Assembly (NCBI GenBank): GCA_024234075.1
Contig: JACKOV010000003.1
Location: 124,001-188,000 of the forward strand
Source of the DNA: Nevskiaceae bacterium
GTDB taxonomy: Bacteria; Pseudomonadota; Gammaproteobacteria; Steroidobacterales; Steroidobacteraceae
Length of the DNA: 64,000 nucleotides
Direction: 5' to 3'
This document shows positions 1 through 8,105 of the stretch, piece after piece. The translations under genes and the position numbers were made by a program. Below the pieces are notes generated by a model, which was not told the DNA's origin, did not search any database, and saw only the letters and a list, made by a program, of their open reading frames with translations. The stretch's first letter is position 1, and every line of letters begins with the position of its first letter.

Positions 1-2194
1 CTGTGTTCTCTTCCCGCCGCACCAACCCAGCCTCTTCGAGCCAGGCGATGGCCGTGCGCACACGAGTGTCATCGGTCGCGATGTCTCGCTTGAACTTGCC
101 TTCGTCATCCTCATCGAGGATCTCGCCGCTGGTCGCAACCAGCGCCTGGCTGCGATCCTTCTTTCGCTGCAGCTGCCTCAACGCCCTCAGAACGCTCTGA
201 ATGTCGCGCTGCGACAAGCGGGACGCGGCCGACATACTATGCTGGCGCTCGACATCTTCTGACGCGTAGAGCAGAACGCATCGCGCTTGGGCACGGTCGC
301 GTCCCGCACGCCCGGCTTCTTGCAGATAGTTCTCCAGCGAGCCTGGGATGTCCGCATGCACGACCAGCCGCACATCCGGCTTGTCGATACCCATGCCAAA
401 CGCATTTGTCGCAGCGATGACTCGAATCGTGCCGGCAATGAACGCCTTCTGCGTTTCCTTCTTGGTTTCTGGGAGCAACTTCGCATGATAGGGGGCGGCG
501 GCCAGCCCCTTCTCGCGCAAGAATTCGGCAAGGTCTTCGGTTTGCTTGCGAGTCGCACAGTAGGCAATTGCACCACCGGACATCTCGACCGGAAGTTCCC
601 GCTTGATCAACATGTAGACCATGGAGAATTTTTCACTCGGTGACGTCTCGATGACGTCGAACTCGAGGTTGTCTCGCTTTGAACCCCCATCAAATACCCG
701 CAATTCCACGCCAAGCGTTTCGCGGAAATGGCCAACGATGTCAGCGACCACTTCGGGCTTGGCGGTTGCCGTCAGGCATTGAATTAGCGGCAACTCGCCG
801 CCCTGGCTGGCGTTCGCGTTCTCGCGGATGAACCTGGCGACGTAGCGATAGTCAGGCCGGAAGTCCTGTCCCCATTTGGAAAGGCAGTGCGCTTCGTCGA
901 AGATCCACGCACCGATCTCGCGCTGCGCGAGCACTTTGCGCACACTCTTGTTACGCAGCTGCTCCGGCGCAATGAGCAAGATGCCGACGTCACCAAGCCG
1001 CACTCGGTCCAGCACATCCGCCCGCTCGGGCATCGACAGCAAGCCATTGATGGCTGCGCAGGATTCTATGCCGCGCTCTCTCAGGGCTTTCACCTGGTCT
1101 TCCATCAACGCGACCAGGGGCGAAATTACGACGGACAGCGCGCCGGTCCGAACAAATCGCGAAAGCGCAGGTACTTGGTAGCACAAGGACTTCCCGGTAC
1201 CCGTGGGAAGAATGCCCAGCGCGTGCTTGCCGCGCATTGCGGCCTCGACAATAATCTTCTGCAACGGCTGGCCACTTTTTGCGTCTTTCGGTTCCGGCCG
1301 GAAGGCGTAGGTCTGACCAAACCAGTGTTGAAGCTGGCTTAGCGCATCGTGCTCCCGCCGACACCATCCACAGCCGTCCTTGCCACAAGGCACATCGCGC
1401 AGAGATCGGACCATTCTTCCGGCGTCGGGAAACTGGTGGCGCACCCACGGAGGCATCACTGAGTTGCCCCCGGCCACCGACAGCCATGCAAGCGCGTAGG
1501 CCATAGCCCAGCCCACCGTTCCAGCCTCGGCGGCCACCTCTTCGATCAGGCTAGCGCTCGATACGCGACAGGCAACACCATCCAACAATCGAGCAATGGC
1601 AGCCCTGGCTTCGGCTTCGCTTGGGGCGCTTGCCCGCCGCACCACCATGAAGAACCGATTTAGCCCGGAGACCTTGCCATCTCGGGTGGTCAGCCAATGC
1701 CAGGCGAGCAGCAGATCCGGCGAGGATTCCCGCATCGCCTTGAGAGCAGCTTCCTGGTCAAGAAAAACGCGAAGCACCAGCTCGGAATCGAGCAATGGAT
1801 CGTTGCGTCGATTTCCGAGTAGCTGCCCATCGTGATAATGCTTGACCAGATGGTGGTATGGATTGCGCGGGAATGCCAAAGGGTTGAGGCGCAGCGTGTC
1901 GACCGCTGGCTTTTCAAGCAGGCGCAAGTTCGGGTCGGCCGCGCGCAATTGCGGCAAGTCGAATGAGATCAGGTTATGGCCAATTACAAAGGCCGCGCTG
2001 TCGCTCAGTGCATCCAGCGACTGCAATGCACCGTGCAAGGTTCCAGGAGGGAAGACCACCGTGTCGCCGCTGTCACCACGTACGCCGGCAAGCTGGTGGA
2101 TGCGCCCGCTTTCCCGACCGACTTCGAGATCGATCGCCACGCACTTAGCACCGCGGCGGCCTGGCGCGCTGACTTGGTCTTCCCGCGCGCTCAC
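1..2194 (-). CDS. DnaQ-like exonuclease / RecQ-type helicase fusion (3' end outside window)
   Basis: I translated this frame directly: it stays open from a GTG at 2194 to the window edge (731 codons seen). Residues about 18-140 look like a DEDD 3'-5' exonuclease: D22/E24 (IDLE), IGHNLISFD with D79, and a third motif near N131-D136. A Cys/His-rich linker follows at about 270-285 (CGKDGCGWCREH), then a superfamily 2 helicase of RecQ type: Walker A LPTGTGKS near 330, IFDEAHCLSKWGQDF near 430, and motif VI YLQEAGRAGRDR near 625. The GTG start overlaps the TGA of the upstream AbiEi-like gene (GTGA), so translation is probably coupled. RecQ enzymes unwind DNA 3'-5'; fusion to an exonuclease suggests combined unwinding and degradation. 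The base composition is lower in GC than the chromosome further right, which suggests transfer. A defence role is inference. The C-terminal domains cannot be seen. Confidence 0.88.
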   Translation of the reverse strand, partial: MSAREDQVSAPGRRGAKCVAIDLEVGRESGRIHQLAGVRGDSGDTVVFPPGTLHGALQSLDALSDSAAFVIGHNLISFDLPQLRAADPNLRLLEKPAVDTLRLNPLAFPRNPYHHLVKHYHDGQLLGNRRNDPLLDSELVLRVFLDQEAALKAMRESSPDLLLAWHWLTTRDGKVSGLNRFFMVVRRASAPSEAEARAAIARLLDGVACRVSSASLIEEVAAEAGTVGWAMAYALAWLSVAGGNSVMPPWVRHQFPDAGRMVRSLRDVPCGKDGCGWCRREHDALSQLQHWFGQTYAFRPEPKDAKSGQPLQKIIVEAAMRGKHALGILPTGTGKSLCYQVPALSRFVRTGALSVVISPLVALMEDQVKALRERGIESCAAINGLLSMPERADVLDRVRLGDVGILLIAPEQLRNKSVRKVLAQREIGAWIFDEAHCLSKWGQDFRPDYRYVARFIRENANASQGGELPLIQCLTATAKPEVVADIVGHFRETLGVELRVFDGGSKRDNLEFDVIETSPSEKFSMVYMLIKRELPVEMSGGAIAYCATRKQTEDLAEFLREKGLAAAPYHAKLLPETKKETQKAFIAGTIRVIAATNAFGMGIDKPDVRLVVHADIPGSLENYLQEAGRAGRDRAQARCVLLYASEDVERQHSMSAASRLSQRDIQSVLRALRQLQRKKDRSQALVATSGEILDEDDEGKFKRDIATDDTRVRTAIAWLEEAGLVRREENT

Positions 2195-2796
2195 GCAACG
2201 GCCTCCATGTACGGCCGCATCACGTTGGCCATGCGGTCCAGTTTCGCGTAACGCCACAGGTCATCCGCAGACGCTGTGCGCTTGGCCCGCACGTCCTTCA
2301 GTGCTTCCAGCGCTACATCCAAACCCACCTTGTTCCGATGTTTGAAGCAATCTGCCACCGTCTTGGCGGCGCAATAAACCCGCAGCATCACGCCGTTGCG
2401 CTCGAAGTTCTCGATGCCTTCGGAATAAGCCGCGCCAGTCATCTGCACCATCTTTATCGGCGGGTACTCGAGCCGAGGGGCGTGGCTGCCACGGGGCATA
2501 GCGATCCAGACATCGCGAGGAAGCTGTGTAGTCAGCTCGTGGAACTGCAGCGCTGTGAGTAGGCAGAACACCGCCTGCGGCACCTTGGTCGCAACGGCGG
2601 CCAGCGCTTCATGCTCCGAACCCGGTTGGCTCGGCAGTCGGTAGAGGCCTCGTCCAACCCTCTCCAAGTGTCCGGCGGCCGTCAGGCGGGTGAGAACGAC
2701 CCGCGGTGCCCGAATGCCGTCGAGGTCGCTGGCGCGAAGCAGGCCCTTCTGGCTGGCCAGAACGAGGACGCGCTGGGTGTGGGTGTCCGTGGGCAT
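2191..2796 (-). CDS. AbiEi-family antitoxin-like transcriptional regulator
   Basis: This is a 201-residue protein. It opens with a winged-helix-like segment (VLVLASQKGLLRASDL, then LTAAGHLERVGRGLYRLP) and continues with the conserved AbiEi core (AVFCLLTALQFHELTT, PRDVWIAMPRG, VYCAAKTVADCFKHRNKVG). In type IV abortive-infection systems AbiEi binds inverted repeats upstream of its own operon and represses it, and it is normally followed by the nucleotidyltransferase toxin AbiEii. Here no AbiEii gene follows: the next gene is the exonuclease-helicase fusion, overlapping by four bases. The likely role is autoregulation of this two-gene operon. Family assignment is good; the functional partnership is inferred from the overlap. 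Confidence 0.82.
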   Translation of the reverse strand: MPTDTHTQRVLVLASQKGLLRASDLDGIRAPRVVLTRLTAAGHLERVGRGLYRLPSQPGSEHEALAAVATKVPQAVFCLLTALQFHELTTQLPRDVWIAMPRGSHAPRLEYPPIKMVQMTGAAYSEGIENFERNGVMLRVYCAAKTVADCFKHRNKVGLDVALEALKDVRAKRTASADDLWRYAKLDRMANVMRPYMEAVA

Positions 2797-3209
2797 TTGC
2801 CGGAGTTTGTTCCGTCTGTTCGTTCAATATAATTTATCGACGACTAATCGGAACTTCCGGTTCAGAGTGACCATAAGATGGCTGGCGTGCACCATTCCGA
2901 CGCCCACTTCTGCCCATTTCCTGCGCGTTGGTCGTCAGTTCGATCTCGCGATTGAGGATCGAACCCTCAACCATCAGGGGGCTGGCGTGTGCGCGGCGGT
3001 GGAAGGAAGACGAATGCTTGCCGCATATTTCCCCTACAACTACGAGGATTGGTGCGGGTTTCCCCAGTCATGGACAAGAAGGGTTCGCATCTAAGGTCTA
3101 CTACGCCACCATCTCTTGAATCCGGCAGCGCAGTTGTTCTGCACGAACGATGGCCGCATCCTGCAGGCCGCGCTGAATCGGCGCGCACCTCGACTATGGG
3201 AGACCCGCG
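2797..3209. other. 413-base intergenic boundary between accessory block and chromosome
   Basis: No convincing gene is visible here. It contains the promoter/palindrome described above at its left end and a small hairpin at 2952-2970 (6-bp stem TTGAGG/CCTCAA, 7-base loop) that resembles a tRNA T-arm but has no tRNA around it. Base composition rises toward the typical high GC of the window near 3100. I saw no integrase, direct repeat or recognisable insertion-sequence end. Confidence 0.4.
2826..2859 (-). promoter_or_regulatory. putative promoter and operator of the AbiEi-like/helicase operon
   Basis: Reading leftward on the minus strand there is a possible -35 TTCCGA, a 16-base spacer and a -10 TATATT (complement at 2826-2831), about 30 bases before the ATG at 2796. 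A perfect 11-base palindrome CGGAACTTCCG at 2849-2859 overlaps the -35, where an autoregulatory AbiEi-type repressor could bind. It is a sequence match only. Confidence 0.35.
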
Positions 3210-4187
3210 ATGGCATCCACGTTCGATCGCGCGCAGTTCCTGCGTGCCGCCGGTGCCGTGACCTTCCTCGCCGCCACGGGAAGCACCACGGCTGCGGAGG
3301 CGTACAAGAGCTCCTGGCCCGAGGCCACGCTGCAACAGTTGCGCCATCCGTCGCTCAAGGAGCGGGTGGTACTGATCACGGGTGGCAGCCGCGGCTTCGG
3401 CTGGTTCATCGCCGAGGAGCTGTTGCAGAGCGGTGCGAAGGTCGTGCTGACGGCGCGGGGCGAGGCGGCGTTGAAGGCGGTCGCCGACGACATCGAGCGC
3501 CGCCATGGCAGAGGCCGCTGCGCGACCGTTGCCGGCGACGTCAGCCAGCAGCCGGACTGCGCGCGCATGGTCGAGGCGGCCCTCGAGGCTTTCGGCCGCA
3601 TCGACGTGCTGATCAACAACGCCGGCCGCAGCCCGCAGGACTTCGGCAGCCGCGGCGCCGGGCGGGTGGTGCCGTTCTACGAGACGCCGGACGAGGCGTT
3701 GCACACCCTCATCGACACCAACTACAAGGGTGTCTGGTACGTGTCCAAGGCCGCCGCGCCGCACATGGTCAAGCAGAAGTTCGGCAAGATCATTTCGATC
3801 TCCACCAGTGCCGGCAACATGGTTCGTCCGGGCAATCCGATCTACGGCCCCGGCAAGGCCGCGCTGGAGGCGATGACGCGGGTCTGGGCGCAGGAGCTCA
3901 AAGGGACCGGCGTCGACGCCAACATCGCCCTGCCGGGCGGCGCGGCGGATACCGCATTCATCCGACAGGAAGTCGTCGCCGGCAGGGTCGGCGAACGTTC
4001 GCAGAACGGGCGGTTGCTGCCCGGTGACGTCATCGTGCCGCCGGTCGTCTGGCTGTGCACTGATGCGACCAATGGCGTGACGGGTGTCCGCGCTGTCGGC
4101 ATGAACTGGGACAGGACGGCGTCGAGCGCGGCAGAAGCGTTCAGGAAGTGTCTCGACCCGCATATCGATGTGCCGCAGATCATGTGA
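3210..4187 (+). CDS. SDR-family NAD(P)-dependent oxidoreductase with Tat-like leader
   Basis: This 325-residue protein has a classical short-chain dehydrogenase domain from about residue 50. The cofactor motif is TGGSRGFG, NNAG follows, the catalytic serine lies in ISISTSAGN and the YxxxK pair in YGPGK. About 50 residues precede the domain; they read like a degenerate twin-arginine leader (FDRAQFLRAAGAVTFLAATG, then an Ala-rich stretch), which is unusual because SDRs are normally cytosolic. The substrate is unknown. The next gene starts eight bases downstream, so the two are probably co-transcribed. A GAGA element precedes the ATG. Confidence 0.85.
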   Translation: MASTFDRAQFLRAAGAVTFLAATGSTTAAEAYKSSWPEATLQQLRHPSLKERVVLITGGSRGFGWFIAEELLQSGAKVVLTARGEAALKAVADDIERRHGRGRCATVAGDVSQQPDCARMVEAALEAFGRIDVLINNAGRSPQDFGSRGAGRVVPFYETPDEALHTLIDTNYKGVWYVSKAAAPHMVKQKFGKIISISTSAGNMVRPGNPIYGPGKAALEAMTRVWAQELKGTGVDANIALPGGAADTAFIRQEVVAGRVGERSQNGRLLPGDVIVPPVVWLCTDATNGVTGVRAVGMNWDRTASSAAEAFRKCLDPHIDVPQIM

Positions 4188-4194
4188 GCAGGCC

Positions 4195-4893
4195 ATGACC
4201 ACGACTCGGCGCCATGCCGGCCGCATCCTCTATCGGTGTGGCGAGCAACTGCTCGGGCGCGAGGATTTCGCCATCGACGTGCGCCGCAACGGCCGCAGCA
4301 TCCGCGCCTATTGCGAGATGGAAGAGGGCGCACTGACCCGGGATACGAGCTGGACGCTCGATGCGGCGCACTGGCCGGTCGAGGGTCATGTACGGGTGGT
4401 GCAGCACGGCACCGTGGTCGGCAGCAGCTGGTATCGCTTCACGGCCGAACATACGGAATGCGAGGCGCTGACCGCCCAGCACGGGCGCGTGTCGCAACGT
4501 CTGCCGGGCCGGGCGCGATACCTCGGTCTGCACCCGCTGATCGGCGACGGCGCGATCGCCCTGGCGCGCGGCCGCGAAGCCCCCGGCGAGGAATGGCGGA
4601 TTCCGAGCGTCACCTGTTCCTACGACACCAACGGCGAGTCGTCGCTGGTGGCCCTGCCGCTGATGATCGGCGTGCGCTATCTCGGGCCGGAACAGATCGA
4701 AGTGCCCGCGGGACGTTTTCCGGCCGAGCATTACGAGCTGCGCTGGCAGCCGTACTGGCCGCCCGCCCGGCTCTGGGTGCTCGGCGACGACGCCGTGTTC
4801 CTGCGGCTTAGCTGGGAGGTCTCCGGGCTCGATTCGCAGCTGGTCCGCTTCGCTACCGCGGACGACGCCCGCTCACCGCAATTCGGCTGGTAG
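4195..4893 (+). CDS. conserved hypothetical protein, partner of the upstream SDR
   Basis: A 232-residue protein without signal peptide or membrane segment. I start it at the ATG at 4195, which follows a GAGCAGG element and lies eight bases after the SDR stop; an in-frame start at 4168 would overlap the SDR. The sequence is rich in beta-type segments (YRFTAEHTECEAL, VRYLGPEQIEVPAGRFPAEH, RLWVLGDDAVFLRLSWEV), reminiscent of DUF3108-like beta-barrel proteins that bind hydrophobic ligands, but I cannot assign a family. Its 3' end overlaps the convergent antiporter gene by 21 bases. Confidence 0.7.
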   Translation: MTTTRRHAGRILYRCGEQLLGREDFAIDVRRNGRSIRAYCEMEEGALTRDTSWTLDAAHWPVEGHVRVVQHGTVVGSSWYRFTAEHTECEALTAQHGRVSQRLPGRARYLGLHPLIGDGAIALARGREAPGEEWRIPSVTCSYDTNGESSLVALPLMIGVRYLGPEQIEVPAGRFPAEHYELRWQPYWPPARLWVLGDDAVFLRLSWEVSGLDSQLVRFATADDARSPQFGW

Positions 4894-6627
4894 CGGCGCC
4901 GCCGTACCGGGACGCGGCGTTTCGGCAACGCCGAGGCTCGCGCACGCGTAGCTCAGCATCCGTACCGCGAGTTCGCGTTCTCCCATCACCGCGAGACCCA
5001 CGCCCATCGACTCGAGGCGTTCCATCTCCGGCTCGCTGTGGGCGCGCACGACCACGTCGAGATCCGGGCGGGCGGCGCGGGCGATCTCGAGCACGCGCCG
5101 CGCCTGAAAGCCGTCCGGAATCGCGATCACCAGCAGGCGTGCGCGATGCAGCCCCGCCGACTCGAGCGTTCTGGGCAGGCTGGCATCGCCCTCGATCACC
5201 GGGATGCCTTGCTCGACCAGTGGCGCGAGCAGCCGATGCTCGTGTTCGATCACCACCAGCGAGGTGCCGTGCCGGTGCAGCTCGCGGCCGATCGTGCTGC
5301 CGACGCGTCCGAAGCCGATCAGGATCGCGTGATTCTCGAGCGTGGAGGGGACGGGCCCGGAGGAGACTGCCGCGGCGCGACGACGATGCCGGGACTCGAG
5401 CAAGGCCAGCAACCTCGGCTGCTTCTCGAGCCAGGCCATGATGGGCCCGATGCCGGCGAAGGTCAGCGGGTTGAGGGTGATCGACAGCAGCGCGCCGGCG
5501 AGGATCAGGTCGCGACCTTCGGTCGGCAGCAGGCCGAGCGCGATGCCGAGCCCTGCGAGGATGAACGAGAACTCGCCGATCTGCGCAAGCGCGGCCGAGA
5601 CGGTCAGCGCGGTGCGGGCCGGGTAGCCGAAGGCGAGCACGATGACGAAGGCCGCGACCGATTTGCCGACCAGGATCACCGCCAGCACGGCCAGCACCGC
5701 CAGCGGTTCGCGCATCACGATCGACGGATCGAACAGCATGCCGACCGAGACGAAGAACAGCACCGCGAACGCGTCCTGCAGCGGCAGGGAGTCGGCGCCG
5801 GCCTTGTGACTCAGCTCGGACTCGCTGAGGATCACGCCGGCGAAGAACGCGCCGAGCGCGAACGACACGCCGAACAGCGCCGCCGAGCCGTAGGCGATGC
5901 CGAGTGCGGTCGCGAGTACCGCCAGCGTGAACAGCTCGCGCGAGCCGGTGCGTGCGACCTGGGTCAGCAGCCAGGGCACGATCCGTGTGCCGAAAACCAG
6001 CGCGAGCGCGACGAACAGCGCGACCTTGGCGAAGGTCAGGCCGAAGGCCGCCAGCATGTCGGTCGGTGCGACCTGGCCGGTGAGCGCGCGCGTGCTGCCG
6101 CCCAGCACGTCGGCCAGCGCCGGCAGCAGCACCAGGGCGAGCACCATCGCCAGGTCTTCGACGATCAGCCAGCCGATCGCGATCCGTCCTTCCGAAGACT
6201 GCAGTGCATTGCGCTGCTCCAGCGCCCGCAGCAGCACGACCGTGCTGGCGACCGACAGCGACAGGCCGAACACCAGGCCGGCGCCCAGCGACCAGTCCCA
6301 GTAAAGGGTCATCGCCAGACCGATCGCGGTGGCGGTCGCGATCTGGCCGATCGCGCCTGGTATCGCGATGCCGCGTACCGCCATCAGGTCCCGCACCGAA
6401 AAGTGCAGGCCGACGCCGAACATCAGCAGGATCACGCCGATCTCGGCCAGTTGCCCGGCGAGACCGATGTCGCCGACGAAGCCCGGCGTGAACGGGCCGA
6501 TGACCACGCCGGCGAGCAGATAGCCGACCAGCGGCGGCAGCCGCAGCCGGGTGGCCAGGAAGCCGAAGGCGAAGGCCAACACCAGCCCCGCGGCGATCGT
6601 CGCGATCAGGCTGGTGTCGTGCGGCAT
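4873..6627 (-). CDS. CPA2-family monovalent cation:proton antiporter (YbaL/KefB-like)
   Basis: A 584-residue inner-membrane protein. About twelve hydrophobic segments cover the first 380 residues, beginning with LIATIAAGLVLAFAFGFLAT and including GYLLAGVVIGPFTPG and AALAQIGEFSFILAGLG, typical of CPA2 antiporters. A soluble TrkA-N domain follows (ILIGFGRVGSTIGREL, then VVIEHE), which binds NAD(H) or nucleotides and gates transport in Kef/YbaL proteins. I chose ATG 6627: the longer frame to 6726 would extend into the upstream gene and lacks transporter features. It starts 23 bases after the stop of the exported NAD(P)-binding protein, so the two likely form an operon. The transported ion, K+ or Na+, cannot be read from the sequence. 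Confidence 0.88.
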   Translation of the reverse strand: MPHDTSLIATIAAGLVLAFAFGFLATRLRLPPLVGYLLAGVVIGPFTPGFVGDIGLAGQLAEIGVILLMFGVGLHFSVRDLMAVRGIAIPGAIGQIATATAIGLAMTLYWDWSLGAGLVFGLSLSVASTVVLLRALEQRNALQSSEGRIAIGWLIVEDLAMVLALVLLPALADVLGGSTRALTGQVAPTDMLAAFGLTFAKVALFVALALVFGTRIVPWLLTQVARTGSRELFTLAVLATALGIAYGSAALFGVSFALGAFFAGVILSESELSHKAGADSLPLQDAFAVLFFVSVGMLFDPSIVMREPLAVLAVLAVILVGKSVAAFVIVLAFGYPARTALTVSAALAQIGEFSFILAGLGIALGLLPTEGRDLILAGALLSITLNPLTFAGIGPIMAWLEKQPRLLALLESRHRRRAAAVSSGPVPSTLENHAILIGFGRVGSTIGRELHRHGTSLVVIEHEHRLLAPLVEQGIPVIEGDASLPRTLESAGLHRARLLVIAIPDGFQARRVLEIARAARPDLDVVVRAHSEPEMERLESMGVGLAVMGERELAVRMLSYACASLGVAETPRPGTAAPLPAELR

Positions 6628-6650
6628 GACTTGAGGCGCCGTACGGCGGG

Positions 6651-7391
6651 TCAGCGCGCTCCCCAGGTGACCTGCGGATCGACCGCATGGAAGATCTGGC
6701 CGAGGCAGGCCTGCGCCAGCGTGCACTCGGCGGTCAGCCGGCCGAGGCCGCCGCGGGTCACGCCGCCGAAGCGCGTCTGGTCCGTGGTCAGGGCGGCCTG
6801 TTCTTGTACGCCGGGCGGATCGTCGCGCAACACGGCGTTGCGGATGATGGTGTAGGGGATGCCGCTCGCGATCAGTTCGCGCTCGGCGACCCCTTTGGCC
6901 TCCAGCACGTCCTGCATGCTCGGCCAGCGCGATTCGGGATAGATCGAGCGGCTGTCGCCGACGCCGACCGAGCCGTGCAGGATCACCTGCTTCACGCCGG
7001 TGGCTTGCGCGGCGGCAATGATGGCGCGCTGGGTGTCGATGTAGAACGTCGCCGGCTGGTTGCGGCCCTTGGCGAGTGCATCGACTACCACGTCGTACCG
7101 ACGGGCCGCGAAGGCGGCCTGCACGTCGGCGGAGCGGGTCGCGTCGCCGATCGCCTCGCGGTATTTGAGGCCTTTCAGCCGCGAGACATCGGACGCGTCA
7201 CGGCGGAACACCGTCACGTCGTGGCCCGCGGCATCCAGTGCGCGCACCACCTGGGCGCCGAGCTTGCCGGTGCCGCCGAACACGATGACTTCGGCCGCCG
7301 CGGCCCATCCCGGCAGCGCGACCAGCAGGGCGGTGAACAGCATCCGTCGGACGGGACCGATGCGGAGAAGGGGAAAAGTACGATGCAGCAT
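6651..7391 (-). CDS. NmrA-like NAD(P)-binding protein with a signal peptide
   Basis: A 246-residue protein with an N-terminal hydrophobic leader (MLFTALLVALPGWAAAAE after a short positively charged stretch) followed directly by a Rossmann nucleotide-binding motif (VIVFGGTGKLGAQVV). The rest matches atypical SDR/NmrA proteins: VVVDALAKGRNQPATF, VILHGSVGVGDS, PYTIIRNAVL. The leader means the Rossmann domain would be exported or membrane-anchored, which is odd for an NAD(P)-binding fold. An alternative start at the internal Met (residue 17) also leaves the leader in place. It lies upstream of the antiporter and is probably co-transcribed. Substrate unknown. Confidence 0.8.
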   Translation of the reverse strand: MLHRTFPLLRIGPVRRMLFTALLVALPGWAAAAEVIVFGGTGKLGAQVVRALDAAGHDVTVFRRDASDVSRLKGLKYREAIGDATRSADVQAAFAARRYDVVVDALAKGRNQPATFYIDTQRAIIAAAQATGVKQVILHGSVGVGDSRSIYPESRWPSMQDVLEAKGVAERELIASGIPYTIIRNAVLRDDPPGVQEQAALTTDQTRFGGVTRGGLGRLTAECTLAQACLGQIFHAVDPQVTWGAR

Positions 7392-7441
7392 GGGTAGGCT
7401 CCGGCTGAAGTATCGAGTCGAGTTAGCAGTATAAGTACCAC

Positions 7442-8056
7442 ATGGCCACCGACCTCGTGCTCCTGCCCGGCCGGGCGGCGCCGACCGCGCCGTTGATCGC
7501 CGCCATCGAGACGCTTGCCGCGGCCGCGCCTTTCCGCCGGTTGCAGACGCCGGGCGGCGGCACGATGTCGGTGGCGATGACCAATTGCGGTTCCTGGGGT
7601 TGGCACAGCGATACCCGGGGTTACCGCTACCTCGCCCGCGATCCGCTGACCGGCTGCGCCTGGCCGGCGATGCCGGCGGCGTTCGCGCGGCTGGCGGGCG
7701 AGGCGGCGGCCGAGGCGGGCTTTCCGGGCTTCGTGCCGGATGCCTGCCTCGTCAATCGGTACGAGATCGGCGCGCAGATGGGCGCGCATCGCGATTTCGA
7801 CGAGCTCGATCTGCGGCAGCCGATCGTTTCGGTATCGATCGGCCTGCCGGCGCAGTTCCTCTGGCATGGCGAACAGCGTCGCACCCGGCCCCGGGTCGTC
7901 GAGCTGCGGGATGGTGACGTGCTGGTTTGGGGTGGCCGTGCACGGGCCGGCTATCACGCCGTCCGTCGCCTGACGGCGCCCGACTTGCTGACCCACGGCA
8001 CGACGCCGCAGGGTCTGGAACTGCGTTACAACCTGACGTTCCGTCGCGCCAAATAG
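7442..8056 (+). CDS. alkB: AlkB-family 2-oxoglutarate/Fe(II)-dependent DNA demethylase
   Basis: A 204-residue protein, close to the length of E. coli AlkB. The substrate loop segment MTNCGSWGWHSDTRGYRY, the VNRYEIGAQMGAHRDFDE segment with the HxD iron ligands, the third iron His in GYHAVRRL, and the C-terminal 2-oxoglutarate-binding arginines in RYNLTFRRA are all present. AlkB removes methyl groups from 1-methyladenine and 3-methylcytosine in DNA and RNA. It is divergently transcribed from the NAD(P)-binding gene across a 50-base gap. I see no Ada box with certainty. Confidence 0.93.
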   Translation: MATDLVLLPGRAAPTAPLIAAIETLAAAAPFRRLQTPGGGTMSVAMTNCGSWGWHSDTRGYRYLARDPLTGCAWPAMPAAFARLAGEAAAEAGFPGFVPDACLVNRYEIGAQMGAHRDFDELDLRQPIVSVSIGLPAQFLWHGEQRRTRPRVVELRDGDVLVWGGRARAGYHAVRRLTAPDLLTHGTTPQGLELRYNLTFRRAK

Positions 8057-8105
8057 TCTCGCCGGTGCCGGTCGGATCGGGTCCGGCGCTGCGCCGGTGA
8101 CGGAC

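Noticed and set aside
2952..2970. Hairpin resembling a tRNA T-arm in the gap after the accessory block
   Set aside because: No acceptor, anticodon or D-arm can be folded around it, so it is not reported as a tRNA or attachment site.
7428..7433. TATACT as a -10 for the exported NAD(P)-binding gene
   Set aside because: The hexamer is good but no acceptable -35 lies at the right distance, so it is not listed as a promoter.
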